NCBI GenBank assembly: GCA_022842725.1
Contig: JALHOZ010000003.1
Location: 124,001 to 188,000, forward strand
DNA length: 64,000 bases
Direction: 5' to 3'
Source: Saprospiraceae bacterium
Lineage (GTDB): Bacteria > Bacteroidota > Bacteroidia > Chitinophagales > Saprospiraceae
How positions within the stretch are numbered: position 1 is the stretch's first letter; each line of letters begins with the position of its first letter. Below are positions 16,903 to 25,752 of the stretch, one piece after another. The notes beneath the pieces were generated by a model. The model was not told where the DNA came from and did not search any database. It saw nothing but the letters and a program-made list of their open reading frames with translations. Position numbers and translations under genes: made by a program.

Positions 16903-17784
16903 TCAACGCTTTTTAGAGCCTATAAACGACAATATCACCTGACCGTAGTTTCTTGAAACCGGAATTTCCAGCTTTTCTTCTTCGAATACGAGTTTATATC
17001 CCTGAGCGTTTCCGGTGACATGATCCACTCTGTGAAGATTGGCGATAAAACTTCGGTGGCATCTTTGAATGTAAGTGGGTTCAATCTGATTTTCAAATCT
17101 TTTTAACGATCCTCTTATGACTGTATGACAAATTGTTTTTTCATCAGTATAGACTATCTTAGAATAATTGTCCAGACTCTCCAGGTATAATATTTTTTCC
17201 GCTGACACCATAAATGTATCCTTTTCATTTTCAGCGATGAACGTAATTTTTTCATCCGATGTGGTCAAATGGAGTTTTTCATCATCGTTAAAAACTTTCA
17301 TTTCCGTTTCAAGTACCTTAGCACCTTTTTTGTTTTTTTCTTTATACCATTGGTGATATATCAAAACTCTGGCTGTCACCGGAAAAATTCCCACACAAAG
17401 AACGATCGGGACAAAACCTAAAAATACTTCGGGAGAAATACGAACAATACCCAGAAAAGCGCTAAAAATCGTATTTCCTAAAGCAATTCCAAGTATATAT
17501 AATAAGAGAAACAGAATCTCTTTACCGACAGTCCATGTTTTTTCCAATTTTTCTAAAGAAAAAAAAAGCCTGAGAGCCAAAAAAAATAATGTTGGGATAA
17601 AAAATGTGACCGCGCCATATCCGAATATTTTCCAGATTTTGTGGTTGGTTTCCCAATGATTCAGTTGAAAGGGTTGGAATATCAGTAAAAAAAGAAAAAC
17701 AAAAACACCCAGGCCAAGATTTGACCTGAGTGTTTTTATTACTTCTGTTTCAAACGGATAAGGTTGTTTGAGGATTGAAAACAT
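16903..17784 (-). CDS. Membrane-anchored LytTR transcriptional regulator
   Basis: A 293-residue regulator. Four hydrophobic segments occupy roughly residues 24-42, 50-70, 86-110 and 120-145, and a LytTR DNA-binding domain covers about 190-290 (KILYLESLDNYSKIVY, YIQRCHRSFIANL, IPVSRNY). LytTR proteins bind direct repeats upstream of target genes. There is no response-regulator receiver domain, so the membrane part is likely the sensor. Its ATG follows the stop codon of the deoxyhypusine-synthase-like gene with no intervening base (TAG-ATG), which implies translational coupling with that enzyme gene. Confidence 0.88.
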   Translation of the reverse strand: MFSILKQPYPFETEVIKTLRSNLGLGVFVFLFLLIFQPFQLNHWETNHKIWKIFGYGAVTFFIPTLFFLALRLFFSLEKLEKTWTVGKEILFLLLYILGIALGNTIFSAFLGIVRISPEVFLGFVPIVLCVGIFPVTARVLIYHQWYKEKNKKGAKVLETEMKVFNDDEKLHLTTSDEKITFIAENEKDTFMVSAEKILYLESLDNYSKIVYTDEKTICHTVIRGSLKRFENQIEPTYIQRCHRSFIANLHRVDHVTGNAQGYKLVFEEEKLEIPVSRNYGQVILSFIGSKKR

Positions 17785-18750
17785 CTACCATCCTAAAATT
17801 ATGGCAAACATTAAAGGTGCAACAATCGTTGCATCACTTTCAATCACGTATTTTGGTGTGTGTATGTCAAGTTTTCCCCAGGTGATTTTTTCATTCGGTA
17901 CAGCTCCTGAATACGAACCGTAACTTGTCGTACTGTCACTGATTTGGCAGAAATAAGACCAGAAAGGTATGTCATGCATTTCCATATCCTGGTATAACAT
18001 AGGTACCACACAAATCGGGAAATCGCCGGCAATTCCACCACCAATCTGGTAAAAACCTACTCCTTTTCCCTGGCTGTTTTTGATATACCAATCAGCAAGC
18101 CACATCATATACTCAATACCACTTTTCATTGTGGATGCCTTGAGTTTACCTTTGATACAATATGATGCAAAGATGTTACCCATTGTACTGTCTTCCCATC
18201 CTGGTACAACAATCGGAATATTTTTTTCTGCGGCAGCCAACATCCAGCTGTTTTTCGGATCAATTTCATAATATTGCTCCAAAACTCCGCTCAACAACAT
18301 TTTGTACATAAACTCATGTGGAAAATATCTTTCCCCGTTATTTTCAGCTGTACTCCAAATGTCCCACAAGTGTTTTTGCAATCTCCTGAAAGCTTCTTCT
18401 TCAGGAATACAGGTATCGGTAACTCTGTTGTAATGATTTTCCAACAAATCCCATTCATCCTGAGGACTTAGGTCTCTGTAGTTTGGTACTCTTTTATAAT
18501 GGGAATGTGCTACCAGATTCATGATGTCTTCTTCAAGATTGGCTCCTGTACATGAAATGATGTGAACTTTATCCTGACGAATCATTTCTGCAAGAGACTT
18601 TCCCAATTCCGCAGTACTCATAGCTCCAGCGAGAGTTACCATCATTTTTCCACCTTCATTGAGATGGGTGATATATCCTTCAGACGCATCAATCAGTGCA
18701 GCGGCATTAAAATGTTTGTAATGTTCTTTTAAAAATTCTGTGATTTGCAT
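17785..18750 (-). CDS. Deoxyhypusine-synthase-family enzyme
   Basis: Members of this NAD-dependent family transfer an aminobutyl group from spermidine to a lysine (in eukaryotes and archaea) or make homospermidine and related polyamines. The 321 residues retain the NAD-fold segments and the catalytic lysine, K293, in the block SGAVPNEKITWGKLD, where the eukaryotic enzyme has SGA-x4-AVSWGK. Bacteria lack eIF5A, the classical substrate, so true deoxyhypusine synthesis is unlikely. The gene begins 37 bases after the decarboxylase stop, arguing for a polyamine product. Substrate and product cannot be decided from sequence. Confidence 0.85.
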   Translation of the reverse strand: MQITEFLKEHYKHFNAAALIDASEGYITHLNEGGKMMVTLAGAMSTAELGKSLAEMIRQDKVHIISCTGANLEEDIMNLVAHSHYKRVPNYRDLSPQDEWDLLENHYNRVTDTCIPEEEAFRRLQKHLWDIWSTAENNGERYFPHEFMYKMLLSGVLEQYYEIDPKNSWMLAAAEKNIPIVVPGWEDSTMGNIFASYCIKGKLKASTMKSGIEYMMWLADWYIKNSQGKGVGFYQIGGGIAGDFPICVVPMLYQDMEMHDIPFWSYFCQISDSTTSYGSYSGAVPNEKITWGKLDIHTPKYVIESDATIVAPLMFAIILGW

Positions 18751-18787
18751 TTGTACTAAAACTTAAGATAAAAAAATGTAACTGTTA

Positions 18788-20191
18788 TCATTCATCATAA
18801 CCCAGAATCTGTAGCATCTGCTCAGCATTTTGTTCATCCCGATATAATCTGTCAACGATATTTCCTTTTTCATCCCGATCGATGATTATCTGTTTGGGAG
18901 AAGGAATCAGACAATGTTTAATTCCACCGTATCCACTGATAGCATCCTGGTAAGCCCCGGTATGGAAAAATCCAAGATAAAGGGGTTCTTCCTCTTCACC
19001 TTTGTATGAGGGAAGTAAAATTTGCTGGTTCATATCTTCAGAATTATAATAATCTGAATGATCACAACTGATACCACCGATACTGACCTGAGTATATTCA
19101 TTTTCCCATTTATTGACTGGAAGCAAAATAAACTTTTCGAAAATAGACCATGCATCAGGAATGGTATTCATGAGACTGTTGTCTATCAGGTACCATAATT
19201 CCGCATCGTTCTGTTGTTTTTGTTCCAAAACTGAAAATATAATTGCCCCGCTTTCTCCTACCGTATATTTTCCAAACTCTGTAAATATATTTGGTTCTTC
19301 AATACCTTCCTGTTCGCAAACTTCTTTGATATTACTGACCAATTCATTGATCATGTATTTGTAGTCGTATTCAAATCCGAGGTTGTTTCTGATAGGTAGT
19401 CCACCTCCCAGATTAATGGAGTCCAGAGACGGGCAGATTTTTTTCATTTCTGCAAATATTTTGAGTGCTTTTCTAAACTCTCCCCAATAATACAGATTAT
19501 CCTTAATCCCTGAATCTACAAAAAAGTGCAACATTTTAAGTTTTACTCTTTTTTTACGGGCGATTTTATTTTTATAAAAATCAATGATTTCGGCACTTCT
19601 TATTCCCAATCTTGAAGTATAATATGCAGACTGTGGTTCTTCATTGATGGCCATTCTGATACCAATGGTGATTTCATCTTTAGTTTTGGCATATAACCTG
19701 TCCAGCTCAACTTTGCTGTCAAGAACCGGAATGACCGTTTCAAAACCGTCATTCATCAATGAAACTATTTTGTCCAGATAGTCATCAGTCTTGTGCCCGT
19801 TGTGGACCAAAATGGTCTTTTTATCAATTTTACCTTTTGCATACAATCTTCTTATAAGATCAATATCAAAAGAAGAAGAAGTTTCAAGGTGCACATTGTG
19901 ATTGAGCGCTTCGTTGATAACATGTGAAAAGTGACAACATTTTGTACAATAACAATAAAAGTAATCTCCTTTATAGTTATTGGCTTTCATTGCTTTGTGA
20001 AAAAGATTTCTTGCCTTTTTTATCTGATCACCTATTCTGGGTAAATACGTCAACCTGAATGGGGTCCCATACTTATCTATTAAATATTTTAATGATATTC
20101 CGTGAAAGGTCAAATTACCCTGATGGAGGTCAAATCCTTCCTGCGGAAAAAAATAAGTCTGGTTTATTAACTGAAAATATGTGTTTTTCAT
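18788..20191 (-). CDS. Fold III PLP-dependent decarboxylase, arginine decarboxylase-like
   Basis: A 467-residue member of the alanine-racemase-fold decarboxylases; relatives in Bacteroidota are annotated as arginine decarboxylase. The PLP lysine is probably K84 in YCYCTKCCHF, an unusual variant of the common Y-x-x-K-x-N motif. The phosphate-binding loop is GGGLP at 262-266 and the active-site cysteine C376 lies in SCDHSDYY with D380. It would decarboxylate arginine (to agmatine) or a related basic amino acid, opening polyamine synthesis. It is first in a three-gene unit with the deoxyhypusine-synthase-like and LytTR genes. No agmatinase or agmatine deiminase is encoded here. Confidence 0.85.
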   Translation of the reverse strand: MKNTYFQLINQTYFFPQEGFDLHQGNLTFHGISLKYLIDKYGTPFRLTYLPRIGDQIKKARNLFHKAMKANNYKGDYFYCYCTKCCHFSHVINEALNHNVHLETSSSFDIDLIRRLYAKGKIDKKTILVHNGHKTDDYLDKIVSLMNDGFETVIPVLDSKVELDRLYAKTKDEITIGIRMAINEEPQSAYYTSRLGIRSAEIIDFYKNKIARKKRVKLKMLHFFVDSGIKDNLYYWGEFRKALKIFAEMKKICPSLDSINLGGGLPIRNNLGFEYDYKYMINELVSNIKEVCEQEGIEEPNIFTEFGKYTVGESGAIIFSVLEQKQQNDAELWYLIDNSLMNTIPDAWSIFEKFILLPVNKWENEYTQVSIGGISCDHSDYYNSEDMNQQILLPSYKGEEEEPLYLGFFHTGAYQDAISGYGGIKHCLIPSPKQIIIDRDEKGNIVDRLYRDEQNAEQMLQILGYDE

Positions 20192-20227
20192 TAAACGGTA
20201 TCAATAAAACGTTTTAAAATCGGAGCG

Positions 20228-20261
20228 CAAAGTAACGATAATTCAGCATAAACGGTGCAAA
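20228..20261 (-). promoter_or_regulatory. Candidate promoter of the decarboxylase operon
   Basis: On the minus strand a -33-like TTTG (20261-20258) is followed after 22 bases by TTACTTTG (20235-20228), one mismatch from TAnnTTTG. The box is 37 bases ahead of the decarboxylase ATG. Confidence 0.45.
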
Positions 20262-20333
20262 AATCCAAAGGATATTTTTATGTTCAACCAAAACCTTAAT
20301 ATGGTGTTTATATTATTTATCGATAAAAATGGC

Positions 20334-20996
20334 ATGAAGCACTTATTTTTACTTATTTGTTTGTCTTTGACACAAATTTTTGCGGTTATTGCCGGAGGAA
20401 ATCCAACCTTAAAAATGGGCCTTCTAAAGTACAACGGCGGCGGTGACTGGTACGCTAATCCTACTTCTTTGGTTAACCTGGCTGCTTTTTGTAATAAAAA
20501 TCTGAACACAAATTTCGATCCTGAATACGGTGTTGTAGATGTAGGAAGCGCAGAAATATTTAATTATGCCTTTATTCATATGACGGGCCACGGAAACGTA
20601 GTTTTTTCTGATGCAGATGCAGCAAACCTGAGGAATTACCTGATTGCAGGTGGTTTTCTTCATATTGATGACAATTACGGTATGGATCCCTACGTAAGGG
20701 TGGCTATGAAAAAAGTATTTCCTGAGCTGGAATTAACAGAACTACCCTTTAGCCATGAAGTATATAATCAAAAGTATAAATTCCCTAACGGAGTACCAAA
20801 AATTCACAAACATGAGGACAAACAAGCCCGTGGTTATGGTCTGTTTTGGCAGGGAAGGTTAGTGTGTTTTTATTCATACGAAAGCGACCTGGGTGACGGA
20901 TGGGAAGACCCTGAAGTGCACAAAGATCCTGAAGAAGTCAGAATCAAAGCACTCCGTATGGGAGCCAATCTCGTTCAATATGTTTTTTCCTTTTAA
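20334..20996 (+). CDS. DUF4159-domain exported protein
   Basis: A 220-residue protein from the ATG at 20334, chosen because it gives a clean signal peptide (MKHLFLLICLSLTQIFAVIA); an in-frame ATG at 20280 would add 18 residues ahead of it. The mature part is a DUF4159 domain, a Rossmann- or glutamine-amidotransferase-like fold: LLKYNGGGDWYANPTSL, FNYAFIHMTGHGNVVFSD and LRNYLIAGGFLHIDDNYG. DUF4159 occurs alone or at the end of large BatA-like membrane proteins. Biochemical function unknown. Followed after 11 bases by the TraB/GumN gene, probably co-transcribed. Confidence 0.82.
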   Translation: MKHLFLLICLSLTQIFAVIAGGNPTLKMGLLKYNGGGDWYANPTSLVNLAAFCNKNLNTNFDPEYGVVDVGSAEIFNYAFIHMTGHGNVVFSDADAANLRNYLIAGGFLHIDDNYGMDPYVRVAMKKVFPELELTELPFSHEVYNQKYKFPNGVPKIHKHEDKQARGYGLFWQGRLVCFYSYESDLGDGWEDPEVHKDPEEVRIKALRMGANLVQYVFSF

Positions 20997-21007
20997 GTAA
21001 TTGATAC

Positions 21008-21934
21008 ATGCATTCTATAAAGTATTATTTTTTTAGTTTTTTCGCAGGACTTTTTGTTTTACAAAGCCAAACATCCTGCACCTCTTCAAAAACAGCTGCC
21101 CCGGCACAATCGTCTGATAAAGCATTGTTATGGGAAATATCTGTTCCGGGATCAAAAGAAGTTTCTTACGTCTTTGGTACCATTCACATGATTCCGTCAG
21201 AAGATTATTTTTTACCTGAAGGAACCATGAGTGCTTTTGACAAAAGTAAAAAGATTTTTTTTGAAATTGACATGGCTCAAATGAGCGATCCGGCAGCACT
21301 CATGGGAATGATGAGTAAAATGTATATGAAAGACAACAAAACTCTCAAAGACCTGCTGAACGAAAAGGACTATAAAACGGTCACTGATTTTTTTCAAAAA
21401 AAGGGTCTGCCGATTTTTTTTCTGGAAAGAATTAAACCCATGTTTCTTACGGTTTTAACTTATGGAGATGTAAGTCCCGGCAGTCTGCAACAAGGTGGAG
21501 ACATCAAATCTTATGAATTTGAATTTATGGAAATGGCAAAAAACACCGGAAAAGCGACGGGTGGTTTGGAAACCATTGATTTTCAATTGAGTGTATTTGA
21601 TAAAATCCCGGAAGAAGCACAGGCAAAAATGTTGATATCCTCCATAGAAAGTGGCACCGGAGCTGATGACCAAATGAACGAGATGGTAAAAATATATAAA
21701 GATCAGGATATTGAAAAATTAGTAAACATGATTGGTGAAGAAGAAAGCGGTATTTCAGAATTCGAAGATATTTTGCTCGTAGACAGAAATCAAAACTGGA
21801 TACCAATCATGGTCGAGGAGGCTAAAAAACAAACCAGCTTTTTTGCTGTTGGCGCCGGACATCTGGGCGGTTCAAAAGGTGTACTGGCATTACTCCGTAA
21901 ATCAGGTGTCAAAGTCAGACCCGTAAAACTTTAA
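21008..21934 (+). CDS. TraB/GumN family protein
   Basis: A 308-residue exported protein. The N-terminus is hydrophobic with a cysteine at 24 (LQSQTSC), so it may be a lipoprotein, though the lipobox is weak. The family signature is a GxxH pair: FGTIHM near residue 60 and GAGHLGG near residue 283. By structural analogy with the Tiki proteases of animals, these conserved histidines and acidic residues suggest a metal-dependent hydrolase, but this is not proven for bacterial GumN proteins. The mid-region is acidic and helical. It overlaps the convergent SRAP gene by 4 bases. Confidence 0.85.
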   Translation: MHSIKYYFFSFFAGLFVLQSQTSCTSSKTAAPAQSSDKALLWEISVPGSKEVSYVFGTIHMIPSEDYFLPEGTMSAFDKSKKIFFEIDMAQMSDPAALMGMMSKMYMKDNKTLKDLLNEKDYKTVTDFFQKKGLPIFFLERIKPMFLTVLTYGDVSPGSLQQGGDIKSYEFEFMEMAKNTGKATGGLETIDFQLSVFDKIPEEAQAKMLISSIESGTGADDQMNEMVKIYKDQDIEKLVNMIGEEESGISEFEDILLVDRNQNWIPIMVEEAKKQTSFFAVGAGHLGGSKGVLALLRKSGVKVRPVKL

Positions 21935-22608
21935 GGCACCTCCTGAATCAATTCTTTATAATTGTTTCGTACATTGTTTACTGCTTTATCCACCTTGTAT
22001 GCCTTTGTATTTTCGGAGGGGTAAGGTTTCAGTAAAGACATTAATTCATTTGCCGGCAAGTTATTATCTATCCAGAGTTTTTCCACATCCCTGGTTAATA
22101 TCGCCGGCATCCTTTCATGCAGTTTTTTCATATAATCATTGGCTTCTACTGTTATGATGGTAAATGTGAAAACTTTGTTTCCGTCGGGTGCTATCCATTC
22201 TTCCCAGAGGCCGGCTGCAGAAAAAATTTCCTGGTCCGTGGTTTGTATTCTGTAAGGTATTTTTTCGCCGTTTATATTTTTCCATTCATAAAAGCCATCC
22301 AAAGGGACCAAACATCTTTTGTGTGCTATAATATTGCGAAAAGCCGGTTTTTCCATTAAGGTTTCTGCGCGTGCATTAATCATCGAAAACCCCATCTTTG
22401 CTTCTTTTGCCCACGAAGGTATCAATCCCCATTTAAACAAGTGAATATGTTGGACGTCTTTATTAATGATGACAGGATGATAATGGGTCGGTGCAACATT
22501 GTAATTTGGTAAAGGATTATACCTCTCTAATTCGTCACTGTAAAAAGTGGCCTGAAATCTTTTTTCAATCTCCTTTTCTGTTTTTGTGAGGGAAGAACGG
22601 CCGCACAT
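21931..22608 (-). CDS. SOS response-associated peptidase (SRAP/YedK/HMCES family)
   Basis: SRAP proteins protect abasic sites in single-stranded DNA by forming a thiazolidine crosslink through the N-terminal cysteine exposed after methionine removal. The 225 residues begin MCGR, giving the required C2. The other conserved residues are seen in YNVAPT (Asn), GFYEWK (Glu) and LHERMPAIL (His), along with the DNA-binding FKWGLIPSWA. It follows the SPOR gene after 7 bases and is likely co-transcribed with it. Confidence 0.93.
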   Translation of the reverse strand: MCGRSSLTKTEKEIEKRFQATFYSDELERYNPLPNYNVAPTHYHPVIINKDVQHIHLFKWGLIPSWAKEAKMGFSMINARAETLMEKPAFRNIIAHKRCLVPLDGFYEWKNINGEKIPYRIQTTDQEIFSAAGLWEEWIAPDGNKVFTFTIITVEANDYMKKLHERMPAILTRDVEKLWIDNNLPANELMSLLKPYPSENTKAYKVDKAVNNVRNNYKELIQEVP

Positions 22609-22615
22609 AAAGTTT

Positions 22616-23200
22616 TTATTGCTTTTGTTTCACAAAAGATTCAATGCCCTTATTCCTCAGGTCCTGAACTACCAATTCAGCTTCAGATTCACTTCCATGT
22701 CTGGAAACTATAACTGAATGATATTCTGAGGCAACAAAAATTTTGATTTCAGCCGAATGATATCCAAATGTTTTCAGTTTTTTTAACTGAATTTTGGCAT
22801 TTTCTTCTTTGATAAAACTACCGGCAATAACCATATAAGGTCCAGTGGTACCGGTTTTAACAACATTTTCTTTTTTTCCATTATCTGTTGAAACAACATT
22901 TTTTTGTTGCGGCTCTGGTGATTTTGTAGTTTTTGTATCCGTTTCACCTGCAAGTTGATCAATAGCTTTATCCAGGTTTTCATACATCCTGTCACTGTTT
23001 ACAATATCACCATCTGTAATGATTTCTTCTCCGTTCTGAACATCTGTTGTATCAGGTATTGTATTCAGACTATCCTCTACAATTTGTGAAGGGCTTTGAT
23101 TTTGATTATTGTCCTGATACGATTTGAGTAATGAGGTTACCCAAAAATATAAAACCAATACAACGATTGCATATAAAACGACTCTGATCAATCTTGCCAT
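22616..23200 (-). CDS. SPOR-domain membrane protein
   Basis: A 194-residue protein with one N-terminal membrane helix (residues 5-24, VVLYAIVVLVLYFWV) followed by a polar, Asp/Asn/Thr-rich linker in the periplasm and a C-terminal SPOR domain at about 118-194 (GPYMVIAGSF, KTFGYHSAEI). SPOR domains bind denuded peptidoglycan glycan strands at division septa. No second catalytic domain is present, so the protein probably acts as a septal or wall-binding factor. Downstream is the SRAP gene. Confidence 0.88.
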   Translation of the reverse strand: MARLIRVVLYAIVVLVLYFWVTSLLKSYQDNNQNQSPSQIVEDSLNTIPDTTDVQNGEEIITDGDIVNSDRMYENLDKAIDQLAGETDTKTTKSPEPQQKNVVSTDNGKKENVVKTGTTGPYMVIAGSFIKEENAKIQLKKLKTFGYHSAEIKIFVASEYHSVIVSRHGSESEAELVVQDLRNKGIESFVKQKQ

Positions 23201-23348
23201 TGTTTCATTTCTTGAATTTACTCAAATGTTTCTCCTTAATGATTTTAGATGTAAGGCCAAATCCTGATGTCACAATTATCAATGTGGTAAAAATACTACA
23301 TTTTCTGAAATTGTATCCAAAAAGTACAAGAATACCTTCGATATTAAA

Positions 23349-24518
23349 TCAACTTTTAGTAAAACAAGACATCCATTTATTATCTTGTTTGCCAGATTGT
23401 ATAGCATGATAAATAAATTCCATCCCTTTTACTCCTTCTTTAATCCCGGGAAAATCATAAAGACCCGTTTCAACTTCATTGTTTTTTCCTCCTTCGCGGA
23501 TGGCAATGGCTACATTTCTGTAAATGTTTGCAAAGGCCTCGATATAACCTTCCGGATGACCTGAAGGTAATCTGCTATGAACCAATGCATGTTGACAAAG
23601 GTCGTGACTTCCGGTTCTATAATATTGGGTAGGTTGGTCCATCCATTTGACGATAAGCGTATTGGGCTCCATTTGTGACCATTCCAAACTACCTTTATCT
23701 CCATAAACACGTATTTTGAGGTTGTTTTCTTCCCCTGCAGATATCTGACTGGCATACAATATGCCTCTGGCCCCGTTGTTGTATCTTAACAAGATATTCC
23801 CATCGTCATCTAAAGCTCTGCCCTCAACCAATGCACTGATATCCGCACACATTGAATGAATTTCCAATCCGGTAATATACTGACTTAAATTTTCTGCATG
23901 GGTTCCGATATCTCCGATAGCACCTGCTATTCCGGATTTGTTTGGATCTGTCCTCCATGATGCTTGTTTTTGGCCATCTTTTTCAATCGGATGAGTCAAC
24001 CATCCCTGTGCATATTCAGTAACCACTTTCCTGATGGTTCCGATTTTACCCGAAGCAACCATATGTTTGGCTTGTTTTACCATTGGATAACCCGTATAAT
24101 TATGTGTCAATGCAAAAACAATATCTGAATTCTCAATCAAAGCCTGCAGTTCGTAAGTCTGTTGCAAATCAAAACATAAGGGTTTGTCACAAATCACGTG
24201 AAAGTCGGCCTGAACACCCATTTTCACGGGTCCGAAATGAACATGATTCGGCGTGACAACTGATAACAATTCCATCCTTTTTTCTTCAGGGAGAAGTTGT
24301 TCTTTTGTAATCATTTCTTCGTAAGTAGCATAGATTCTGTCATCGTCCAAACCCAAAGATCTGCCTGATTCAAGAGATTTTTCAGGATCGCTGCTGAACG
24401 CTCCGCATACCAGCTCAATTTTCCCATCCAGTGCAGCAGCCATTCGATGTACCGCACCAATAAATGAACCAATACCGCCGCCAACCATTCCCATTCTGAC
24501 CTTTTTATACGTTGGCAT
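23349..24518 (-). CDS. Gfo/Idh/MocA family oxidoreductase
   Basis: A 389-residue NAD(P)-dependent sugar or cyclitol dehydrogenase. The N-terminal Rossmann fold carries GGGIGSFIGAVHR; the catalytic-lysine motif of the family appears as CDKPLCF (commonly EKP). The C-terminal alpha/beta domain includes GAIGDIGTHAENL, a metal- or substrate-binding segment of the inositol/glucose dehydrogenase subgroup. There is no signal peptide. Substrate is not predictable. Its start overlaps the end of lgt by 14 bases, so the two are translated from one message, although no functional link is known. Confidence 0.88.
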   Translation of the reverse strand: MPTYKKVRMGMVGGGIGSFIGAVHRMAAALDGKIELVCGAFSSDPEKSLESGRSLGLDDDRIYATYEEMITKEQLLPEEKRMELLSVVTPNHVHFGPVKMGVQADFHVICDKPLCFDLQQTYELQALIENSDIVFALTHNYTGYPMVKQAKHMVASGKIGTIRKVVTEYAQGWLTHPIEKDGQKQASWRTDPNKSGIAGAIGDIGTHAENLSQYITGLEIHSMCADISALVEGRALDDDGNILLRYNNGARGILYASQISAGEENNLKIRVYGDKGSLEWSQMEPNTLIVKWMDQPTQYYRTGSHDLCQHALVHSRLPSGHPEGYIEAFANIYRNVAIAIREGGKNNEVETGLYDFPGIKEGVKGMEFIYHAIQSGKQDNKWMSCFTKS

Positions 24519-25752
24519 TTGACTGAAAAGCGTTTTTGTTTTTTAATAAATATATAATACCCGCAACCCCGATTAATACAAAAAGCACACTAATGTATTG
24601 AGCCTGAGTCCAGTATAAGCCTAAAACATGATATTTGTCATTAACTCTTATGGTTTCAATAAAATATCTTTCAATACCATTATAAACCATGTATATAAAA
24701 AACAACATGCCGGTTATTTTGATCCGTTTTCGCCACAAAAACATCAGTCCGAAGCCTAATAATGAAAAAAAGATTTCATAAATCGGTGTTGGATACACTC
24801 CGGGCTTCAACTCATGGCAGTATCGGATCCCACATGCTTCAACACAACGATCTTCCATTGACATCCTTTTGTTGAGCAATTCCTGATAAATATCTGCATT
24901 GCAATGTGACATTAACACCCCATCATTGTTTACATTGTTGGGGTAATGGTAGGACCATACCCAATCAGGTAAAAACCACCATGAAGGTTGTTGGGCTGCT
25001 ACGATTCCCCAGTCACCGTCCCCTGAAAACTGGCATCCCATTCTGCCAACAGCATACCCCAGCAGAATTCCCATTCCTCCGATATCCATCATATACCATG
25101 GATGAATTCCTATTTTTTTTACATACCAAAGTACAGAAAAATAAGCAAGTATCAGACCTCCATAAACGTTTAGACCTGCTCCGGACAACAATGCGCCTAA
25201 CGGGTCACTGAACAAATCTGATGGGTTTTCCAAAATTGAAAACAACTTACTGCCCAAAACTCCCGTCAAACCGGCAATCATGATGATGTCATTGGTTTTT
25301 TCAGAAGGCATAAACGTAATCATTGTCTCCTTTTCACCTTTTGGTGCCAAACTATTTTTGTACAAATAGTAAGCAAAAGCCCCTGCACCTAAAAGAAAAC
25401 CAATGAGCCATTCACCTTGTTTTGAAAACAATAATCCGGCGGGATCCGCAGAAAACGTTTTTGTATCTTGTATGATGAGTGGTAGTTTGGCTCCAAAAAA
25501 GGTGAGAAGTGCAGCATTCATCAGCATATCAACCCATGAAACCTGTTGACTGATCGTCACTTTTTTGTTTTGAGGCAGGATTTTACCTTCCCTTTCCAGC
25601 CGTTTGAGTTCGTATTTTAAAAATACTCCGCAGGCAAGCAGGGCCATAACCAGCATAAATCCGAATGTTTTAAAAATCGAAGTCCAATTATCTACCGGAG
25701 TTCCAAAAAGATCGTTAAAAAAGTATGAGAGGTCTGGATACATTTTTATCAT
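24505..25752 (-). CDS. lgt: Prolipoprotein diacylglyceryl transferase, long Bacteroidota type
   Basis: Lgt transfers diacylglycerol from phosphatidylglycerol to the lipobox cysteine of prolipoproteins in the inner membrane, the first step of lipoprotein maturation. At 415 residues this is well over the 260-300 of typical Lgt; extra length lies before and inside the transmembrane core, including a Cys-containing loop (CNADIYQELLNKRMSMEDRC). The signature appears as GYAVGRMGCQFSGDGDWG, with the essential arginine retained but C-Q replacing the usual Gly-Asn, and GLNVYGGL has Tyr where E. coli has His103. Related long forms are common in Bacteroidota. A second in-frame ATG at 25743 is an alternative start. 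Confidence 0.9.
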   Translation of the reverse strand: MIKMYPDLSYFFNDLFGTPVDNWTSIFKTFGFMLVMALLACGVFLKYELKRLEREGKILPQNKKVTISQQVSWVDMLMNAALLTFFGAKLPLIIQDTKTFSADPAGLLFSKQGEWLIGFLLGAGAFAYYLYKNSLAPKGEKETMITFMPSEKTNDIIMIAGLTGVLGSKLFSILENPSDLFSDPLGALLSGAGLNVYGGLILAYFSVLWYVKKIGIHPWYMMDIGGMGILLGYAVGRMGCQFSGDGDWGIVAAQQPSWWFLPDWVWSYHYPNNVNNDGVLMSHCNADIYQELLNKRMSMEDRCVEACGIRYCHELKPGVYPTPIYEIFFSLLGFGLMFLWRKRIKITGMLFFIYMVYNGIERYFIETIRVNDKYHVLGLYWTQAQYISVLFVLIGVAGIIYLLKNKNAFQSNANV

